A DNA stretch of 64,000 nt, from positions 4,928,220-4,992,219 of the forward strand of contig NZ_AP027764.1 of NCBI RefSeq assembly GCF_036503815.1. Reading direction: 5' to 3'. How positions within the stretch are numbered: position 1 is the stretch's first letter; each line of letters opens with the position of its first letter. The position numbers were made by a program, and so were the translations under genes. Source of the DNA: Escherichia coli (GTDB lineage Bacteria; Pseudomonadota; Gammaproteobacteria; Enterobacterales; Enterobacteriaceae). Below the pieces are notes generated by a model. The model was given only the letters and a program-made list of their open reading frames with translations. It did no database searches and was not told the DNA's origin. Positions 57,219 to 64,000 of this stretch are shown here, piece after piece.

Positions 57219-59390
57219 ATGGTTGATAACGTAACTGTTAGCAGAGTATGTGTACAATCTTCTTCTTTCATACCTGATTTGGATGGAGGAAAAAATAAAA
57301 CTCAATTAATCGTTGACGATATAGTGTCGTATCTTAAAAATCCTTCATTTTATTCACTTGAAAAAGCGGGTTCATTAAGTGATTTTGTTAATAATAGCAG
57401 TGAGATTGAACCATGGGTTTTTATCGGTGGTGGACTTATTATTATTGTCTCCACATCTGAGCAAGACCCTGAAAGTATGATTGTAACTGTGGGGGATGCT
57501 GAAGGAAAGTATGCTACACAGATTTTTGTACCGCCTGCGCTTACAACATCCCTCAAAGATATTTTTATTCGCTCTCATACGAACGCAGATGATGAGAGTT
57601 TTACTAAAGAGCAGAAAAAAGCTAATAGTAAATATGATATTGTAGATTATAACTGTAAGGTTTATTTTAATGAAAAACCAGAAGATTTAGTCGTGTGCAG
57701 GCATATTTCTCTGCAGTATTGTATAGATTCAATGAATGAAAATACAGGTAAAGTTCCATTGAAGGAATGCTATTCAACTCCAGAAGGGATACAGCAACAT
57801 TTTCCATACGAGCTTGATCAGCAATTTGATAATCTAATAAACAATCCACCACCAGGTACATGCGTCGTTGCTAGTGACAAGTTCGGGGAGATATTATCTG
57901 TCTTCTTTCACAGAATGGAAAAAGAGAAGTTAACGCATATGGCGGCAATCGTTAAATCTCAAAAACACGCTATGGCCGTCCGCTTGAGGATAAAACAAAC
58001 GCCTGCCGGAGAAACTGAATATGTTGTATCCTTTTATGATCCTAATGCAACCAATACTGCAGTACGCTATAAAGCAAAAAACTGTGATTCTTTTGGGTCA
58101 TTACAATCATTTATAAATATTGAGTTGGCGAATATAAAATGGGTAAAAACAGAGATTTGCTCCGAGTGTGTAGGCATAATTCCTTATCTCCCTCGAGAGC
58201 AGGCCCATTTATTAAGTGGTATAGAAAATGAATTGCAACCACCATTATCACCATCAGCATTATATCTATTAATGCAAATGGGGACGTATGAAAATATTGT
58301 TCTTTTTTTCGATAAGTTAAGAAATTCCCAAGAAATGACAGTATCAAAGGTTCTTGAGATTCTTGCTGCTAAAGGACCAGGGGGAACATATGGGTTATAT
58401 ATGTCACTGCAACACGATAATCTTAATAAGATTAATGAATATATAACAAATTTAAAAGAGTTGGCCCGAAAATTTAACTTTAGCCGGGAAGACCTGGAAA
58501 CTCTACTCCTTGCGAAAGATAACCGTGGTGTGAGCGCGATTTCTGTAGCGTTATCAAAAAATAAAAAAGAAAGTGTCAAGGCATTGTTCTTGGCGATAGA
58601 TGACTTTGAGAAAGAGTTTGGGGTAAATAAAAATGAAATACTTCTTAATATAGGAAAAAAAATATGCTCAACTTATGATTTAAATAGCGCTATTAAAACC
58701 AATAATTATAATATTGTTAATATATTGCTCGCCAATATAAAAGCCAAAATGTTTAAAAATGAAATAAATAAAGAAGATATATTGAAACTGATGGCAGCAA
58801 GAGAAAAATGGACGGGGGAGTCAGACAAATGGACGAAGGCATCAGGCTTATATTCTGCGATAGTGAAAGGGTATACGGAGATTGTTGCCGCCTGGATGGA
58901 GACAGCTGATGTGATAGCCAGCCATTATGAAAATGATAAAGATGTGGTGAGCGAACTACTGTCGCTGAGCAGAAATAATGCCGTCTGCTCTTTGCATATT
59001 GCAAGCTTTAAGAAAATGAGTAAACAGGTCATTGACGTATATCTGAATGCGGCGATTCGCCTGGCGTTGCAACACGGATTCACTTTCGATGAAATTGTGG
59101 AGCAGTTTACCCGTGACTTTGATGGCAAGCCATTCTCTCATGTGGTAAATAACGGGGATGATATACATATGGGACTCTGGCTGAAAATATTCAAAATTGT
59201 GGTTGGTGAAAATGAAAATTACCTTAAAGATGTGATGATGCAGCTGGAAGAAAAGAATAATGAAGGTAAATCTGTAATAAGTCAGGCAAATGGCAATCCT
59301 GTACTTAAAGAACTATTCTGGAAAGCAGTAGACGAATTTAACTTTCCGCAAGAGGAGCTTAATAGGTTAAAGCAATATCGTTCTCTGTAA
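57219..59390 (+). CDS. espL4: EspL-type cysteine protease effector with ankyrin-like repeats
   Basis: A 723-residue protein without signal peptide. The N-terminal half matches the ShET2/EspL family: a Cys in VVCRHISLQYC (Cys160), a His in KSQKHAMAV (His250) and an Asp in SFYDPNATN (Asp274) have the spacing of a papain-like triad. From about residue 340 onward, helical repeats resemble ankyrins (GVSAISVALSKNKKESVKALF). EspL cleaves necroptosis adaptors in host cells. I start at the ATG at 57219; an in-frame ATG five codons earlier overlaps the ribosome site. I recall espL4 of O157:H7 next to mnmE, as here. No type III apparatus is in the window. Confidence 0.7.
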   Translation: MVDNVTVSRVCVQSSSFIPDLDGGKNKTQLIVDDIVSYLKNPSFYSLEKAGSLSDFVNNSSEIEPWVFIGGGLIIIVSTSEQDPESMIVTVGDAEGKYATQIFVPPALTTSLKDIFIRSHTNADDESFTKEQKKANSKYDIVDYNCKVYFNEKPEDLVVCRHISLQYCIDSMNENTGKVPLKECYSTPEGIQQHFPYELDQQFDNLINNPPPGTCVVASDKFGEILSVFFHRMEKEKLTHMAAIVKSQKHAMAVRLRIKQTPAGETEYVVSFYDPNATNTAVRYKAKNCDSFGSLQSFINIELANIKWVKTEICSECVGIIPYLPREQAHLLSGIENELQPPLSPSALYLLMQMGTYENIVLFFDKLRNSQEMTVSKVLEILAAKGPGGTYGLYMSLQHDNLNKINEYITNLKELARKFNFSREDLETLLLAKDNRGVSAISVALSKNKKESVKALFLAIDDFEKEFGVNKNEILLNIGKKICSTYDLNSAIKTNNYNIVNILLANIKAKMFKNEINKEDILKLMAAREKWTGESDKWTKASGLYSAIVKGYTEIVAAWMETADVIASHYENDKDVVSELLSLSRNNAVCSLHIASFKKMSKQVIDVYLNAAIRLALQHGFTFDEIVEQFTRDFDGKPFSHVVNNGDDIHMGLWLKIFKIVVGENENYLKDVMMQLEEKNNEGKSVISQANGNPVLKELFWKAVDEFNFPQEELNRLKQYRSL

Positions 59391-59466
59391 AGACAGGACT
59401 GCAAGGTGTTTAAAGTCGCTCCAGCCAGTAGCAAATGCAGTTTTGGTGCAGGATGCTCATAAAAAA

Positions 59467-59518
59467 CAAGCGCTGTTCCGTTCTGATAGTTAGTTTCCCC
59501 AGAACGGAACAGTGCCCT
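59467..59518. terminator. Terminator between effector gene and mnmE
   Basis: Stem GCGCTGTTCCGTTCT (59470-59484) / AGAACGGAACAGTGC (59501-59515), one mismatch. On the minus strand it is followed by TTGTTTTTT, so it mainly serves mnmE. Confidence 0.85.
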
Positions 59519-59537
59519 TTATATCAATTTAGACGAC

Positions 59538-60902
59538 TCACTTACCAATACAGAAGCTGGAGAAAATTCGCCCCAGCAGGTCGTCAGAAGTAAATTCTCC
59601 GGTGATCTCGCTTAAATTCTGCTGCGCCAGACGCAGTTCTTCCGCCAGCAGCTCGCCTGCCCAGGCTCCTAACAGTTGCGCTTTACCCTGTTGCAGGTGC
59701 TCTGCCGCCTGTTCCAGTGCCTGTAGGTGACGACGACGCGCCAGGAAGCCGCCTTCCATGTTGGTGTCAAAGCCCATGCTCTGTTTGAGATGGTTACGCA
59801 GCACATCCACGCCTTCACCAGTCCTTGCCGAGAGACGAATTAACGCGTGACCGTTCACTTCACTCATCCCCAGCGTTTCGCCGGTGATATCGGCTTTATT
59901 GCGCACCACAGTGATCGGCAGTTTCGCTGGCAGACGGGCGATAAATTCCGGCCAGATCTCTGCTGGATCAACAGCGTCTGTCGTAGTGCCATCAACCATA
60001 AACAGCACGCGGTCGGCCTGTTCAATTTCCTGCCACGCGCGCTCGATCCCAATACGTTCAACTTCGTCACTGGCTTCACGTAGTCCGGCGGTATCGATGA
60101 TATGCAGCGGCATTCCGTCAATGTGGATATGCTCACGCAGCACGTCACGCGTGGTTCCGGCGATATCAGTCACGATTGCCGCTTCACGGCCCGCCAGCGC
60201 GTTCAGTAGGCTTGATTTACCGGCGTTTGGACGCCCGGCAATGACGACTTTCATCCCTTCGCGTAACAAGCTGCCCTGACGAGCCTCGGCGCGTACTGCG
60301 TCGAGATCGGCAATCACGTCATTGAGCTGGGCTTCAATTTTGCCGTCGGAGAGGAAATCGATCTCTTCATCGGGGAAATCAATTGCCGCTTCGACGTAAA
60401 TGCGCAAGTGGGTGAGGGCTTCCACCAGATGGTTAACCCGTGCGGAGAACGCGCCTTGCAGCGAGTTTAGCGCTGAGCGCGCCGCCTGTTCCGAGCTGGC
60501 GTCGATAAGGTCTGCAATCGCTTCGGCCTGGGCTAAGTCGAGTTTATCGTTCAGAAATGCGCGTTCGGAAAACTCACCAGGGCGAGCAATCCGCAGGCCG
60601 GGAATAGTCAGAATGCGTTTTAACAGCAGGTCGAGGATCACCGGACCGCCGTGACCTTGCAGTTCCAGCACATCTTCGCCGGTGAATGAGTTCGGGCCAG
60701 GGAACCATAGCGCAATCCCCTGATCGAGCACGCTGCCATCGGCGTCTTTAAACGGAAGATAATCGGCGTAGCGCGGCTTAGGCAGTTTACCCAGCACGGT
60801 TTCGGCAACCTCACGGGCTTTGAGGCCGGAGATGCGCAGGATGCCAACGCCGCCACGTCCCGGAGGCGTGGCCTGGGCTACGATAGTGTCATTATCGCTC
60901 AT
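59538..60902 (-). CDS. mnmE: tRNA modification GTPase MnmE
   Basis: A 454-residue GTPase that partners MnmG in U34 modification. It has an N-terminal tetrahydrofolate-binding domain ([22 protein letters not shown]), a central helical domain with inserted G domain ([26 protein letters not shown]) and the catalytic C-terminal CIGK. K+-dependent dimerisation drives its cycle. Confidence 0.97.
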
Positions 60903-60923
60903 GATGTTCCTGTTACTTTGTGT

Positions 60924-60952
60924 GGCGGATGCGCGGTGCTTATCCGCCCTAC
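60924..60952. repeat. REP element between yidC and mnmE
   Basis: GGCGGATGCGCGGTG then CTTATCCGCCCTAC, a standard REP unit. Confidence 0.85.
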
Positions 60953-60956
60953 GAAA

Positions 60957-60982
60957 AGAAAAAAGGCGGTCAACTGACCGCC
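60957..60982 (-). terminator. yidC-side terminator
   Basis: On the minus strand, stem GGCGGTCA / TGACCGCC followed by TTTTTT, 25 bases after the yidC stop. Confidence 0.8.
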
Positions 60983-61007
60983 CTTATTTTAGCGAAAACT
61001 CACCGAA

Positions 61008-62654
61008 TCAGGATTTTTTCTTCTCGCGGCTATGCAGGCCACGTTTTTCCAGACCACGGTAAATCAGCTGTTGCTGAATAATGGTAACCAGGTTGCTGAC
61101 GATATAGTACAGCACCAGACCTGACGGGAACCACAGGAAGAACACGGTGAAGATGACCGGCATAAAGGTCATGATCTTCTGCTGCATCGGGTCGGTCACA
61201 GTGGTCGGCGACATCTTCTGAATGAAGAACATCGTTACGCCCATCAGGATCGGCAGGATGTAGTACGGGTCCTGTGCTGACAGGTCGTGGATCCACAGTG
61301 CAAACGGTGCCTGACGCAGTTCAACGGAACCCATCAGCATGTAGTACAACGCCAGGAAGATTGGCATCTGGATCAGCAGCGGGAAGCAGCCGCCCAGCGG
61401 GTTAACCTTCTCAGCTTTGTACAGCGCCATCATTTCCTGGCTGATACGCTGTTTGTCATCGCCCAGACGCTCACGCATTGCCTGAATCTTCGGCTGCAGC
61501 ATACGCATCTTCGCCATGGAGGTGTACTGCGCTTTGGTCAGCGGGTACATGATGCCACGAACGATAAAGGTGATGATGATAATGGAGAAGCCCCAGTTAC
61601 CCACAAAGCTATGGATCCATTTCAGCAGTTTGAACAGCGGCTGAGAGATGAACCACAACCAACCGTAATCAACGGTCAGATCCAGGTGCGGAGCAACTGC
61701 TGCCATTTTGTCCTGGATTTCCGGGCCAACCCACAGGGTGCTGTTCATTGCGCCAGTCTGACCAGGCTGAACCAGTACCGGCTGAGATTTATAGCCGATA
61801 GCGGCGATGCCGTTACCCAGATTAGCGGTGTAGAAGTTGTTGGTACCGTCGTTATGCGGGATCCACGCAGTCGCGAAATACTGTTGCAGCATCGCCACCC
61901 AACCACCTTTCGAAGAGATGTTCAGGTTTTCGTTATCGGCAATGGTATCAAACTTATATTTCTCGTACTTCTCGTCAGGCGTGGAGTACGCCGCGCCACG
62001 GAAGGTGTGCAGTGCGAAGTTGCTGCTTCCGGTGTCGAGATGCGGTGGCAGTGTAATGGATTGCTTCAACTGACCAAAGGTGGAGATCTCCAGCGGTTTC
62101 TCGCCAGCGTTCTGCACGTTGTAGTTGACGTTGACAGCGTAATCACCACGTTTCAGGACAAACGTTTTGGTAAACGTGTTGCCTGCCGCGTCGGTATACG
62201 TCATCGGCACCTGCAGTTCGTTTTGACCTTCAGCCAGCACATAAGCGTCTTTTTCAACGTTATACAGCGGACGCGGGCCGTTAGCCGGGTTATCCGGGCC
62301 ATCACGACCGGTCAGACCGCTCTGTGCCTGATAAATAAACTGCGGTGAAGTTTCCAGCAGCTGGAACGGCTGGGTAGAGTTCAGCTCTTTCGGGTAAGCA
62401 GGCAGCAGAGCTTGCTCAACATCACCACCACGGGTGTTGATGGTCAGATCAAGCACGTCGGTCTTAACCGAGATCAGTTTCCCCTGGCCACTGGCCGGTA
62501 CGCCCTGGTCGGCGGCGCTACCCGCTGCGGTAGTCGTTGTCTGCGTGGTCTGTTGGGCCTGAGGTTGCGGGTTTTTATCCTGCTCCCAGGCTTGCCAGAT
62601 CATGAAAGACACGAACAGCAAAGCGATGACTAAAAGATTGCGTTGCGAATCCAT
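61008..62654 (-). CDS. yidC: Membrane protein insertase YidC
   Basis: A 548-residue Oxa1/Alb3-family insertase. It has an N-terminal signal anchor (residues about 5-23), a large periplasmic beta domain (to about residue 340), then five helices including the hydrophilic groove region ([26 protein letters not shown]). It inserts small membrane proteins such as the ATP synthase c subunit encoded in this same window. It starts 2 bases after yidD. Confidence 0.98.
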
Positions 62655-62656
62655 CG

Positions 62657-62914
62657 TTAGTGTTCTCTGGTATCAAATGGTCCGGGCGGGACGGGATCGT
62701 CACCACCAGGGTGTAAAGGGTGGCATTTTAATACGCGTTTCACCGTCAACCAACTGCCTTTTATCACTCCAAACCTGCGCAATGCCTCAATTCCGTAGCT
62801 TGAACAGGTTGGAGTGAAACGACAATGCGGCCCGAGTAGCGGACTAATCAGGCGTTGATAGACCCGAATGAGGGCTATCAGGACCCGCGAGCCAGGCGAC
62901 AGTGGCGGCGCCAT
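62657..62914 (-). CDS. yidD: Membrane protein insertion efficiency factor YidD
   Basis: An 85-residue amphipathic protein with conserved cysteines ([25 protein letters not shown]). It aids YidC-dependent insertion. The start lies inside rnpA (37-base overlap). Confidence 0.95.
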
Positions 62915-63237
62915 AATTTTTCCAACGCTTCCGAGAGAGCACGGTTATCGAGGTCGGCAACCCCTTTTTTCGCCACCACCACGAAATCCATAGCCGGGAG
63001 TTCATGTTGGCGCAGACGGAAGCTTTCACGCGTCAGACGTTTAATCCGATTGCGTTCATGGGCGCGTCGAACGTTTTTCTTGGCGACTGTAAGACCGATA
63101 CGGGGATGCCCCAGCGAATTCAGGCGGCCGAGAATGGTAATTTGCGGCGTGCCAGCCCGTTGTGGCTGCTGGAAGACGAATGTGAATTGACTGGGAGTTA
63201 ACAAGCGTAACTCCCTGGGAAATGCGAGCTTAACCAC
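62878..63237 (-). CDS. rnpA: RNase P protein component RnpA
   Basis: A 119-residue basic protein that supports the RNase P ribozyme in tRNA 5' processing. The RNR motif region [20 protein letters not shown] is intact. The start is GTG at 63237, 16 bases after rpmH. The 3' end overlaps yidD. Confidence 0.96.
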
Positions 63238-63253
63238 TCAGGGGTTAGCTTTA

Positions 63254-64000
<747 letters not shown>

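Noticed and set aside
61287..62348. 353-codon open frame antisense to yidC
   Set aside because: Composition shadow of yidC; His/Gln/Arg-rich nonsense sequence with no domain.

Overview
This window is chromosomal DNA from an Escherichia coli-type enterobacterium. It carries the replication-origin neighbourhood in the order yieP-hsrA-rbs-kup-ravA/viaA-asnA/asnC-mioC-oriC-mnmG-rsmG-atp-glmUS-pst-phoU-yieH-adeP-chrR-yieE-yidZ-mdtL-tna-mnmE-yidC-yidD-rnpA-rpmH. It stops at the base before the expected GTG start of dnaA. Most proteins look nearly identical to those of E. coli K-12, but four blocks differ from K-12, so this is a different lineage or a very close relative. No rRNA, tRNA, CRISPR array, insertion sequence or prophage was seen.

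Bases 1-8100 hold the 3' part of yieP, the exporter gene hsrA and the ribose operon rbsDACBKR (minus strand), with a perfect 20-bp RbsR palindrome in front of rbsD. Bases 8100-15300 hold kup, the RavA-ViaA chaperone pair, and the asparagine genes asnA and asnC, followed by mioC, which is transcribed into oriC. oriC (about 15298-15575) keeps DnaA boxes R1-R4 and three AT-rich 13-mers. mnmG and rsmG read away from it. The nine-gene ATP synthase operon follows (18845-25744).

Between atpC and glmU lies a BAX-inhibitor-1-family membrane protein gene that K-12 lacks at this site. glmU and glmS supply UDP-GlcNAc. A complete chaperone-usher fimbrial operon of the lpf2 type then sits between glmS and pstS. 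The phosphate operon pstSCAB-phoU follows, preceded by two Pho boxes.

The most unusual region is 40389-47800. In K-12 the phoU-yieH interval carries bgl, yieLK and cbrBC. Here it carries AT-rich candidate type III effector genes. Two are tandem paralogues (40816 and 45268) with an N-terminal WEFILDLFP motif, a pentapeptide-like beta-helix and a cysteine-free coiled-coil tail. The first is split by a frameshift at an A6 tract. A third, divergent gene encodes a pentapeptide-repeat protein. Downstream of the first paralogue lies a decayed fragment of yieH, so the effector-plus-yieH unit appears to have been duplicated and the first yieH lost. A fourth effector gene, an EspL-type cysteine protease with ankyrin-like repeats, lies between tna and mnmE. 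All four share a 20-bp upstream element of the form AAATGAGCGATTTTTTACAG.

Bases 47800-64000 hold yieH, adeP with a PurR box, chrR, yieE, yidZ, mdtL, the tryptophanase operon tnaCAB with its leader peptide and CRP site, mnmE, and the yidC-yidD-rnpA-rpmH cluster. The last 600 bases are the rpmH/dnaA control region, which includes one perfect DnaA box.
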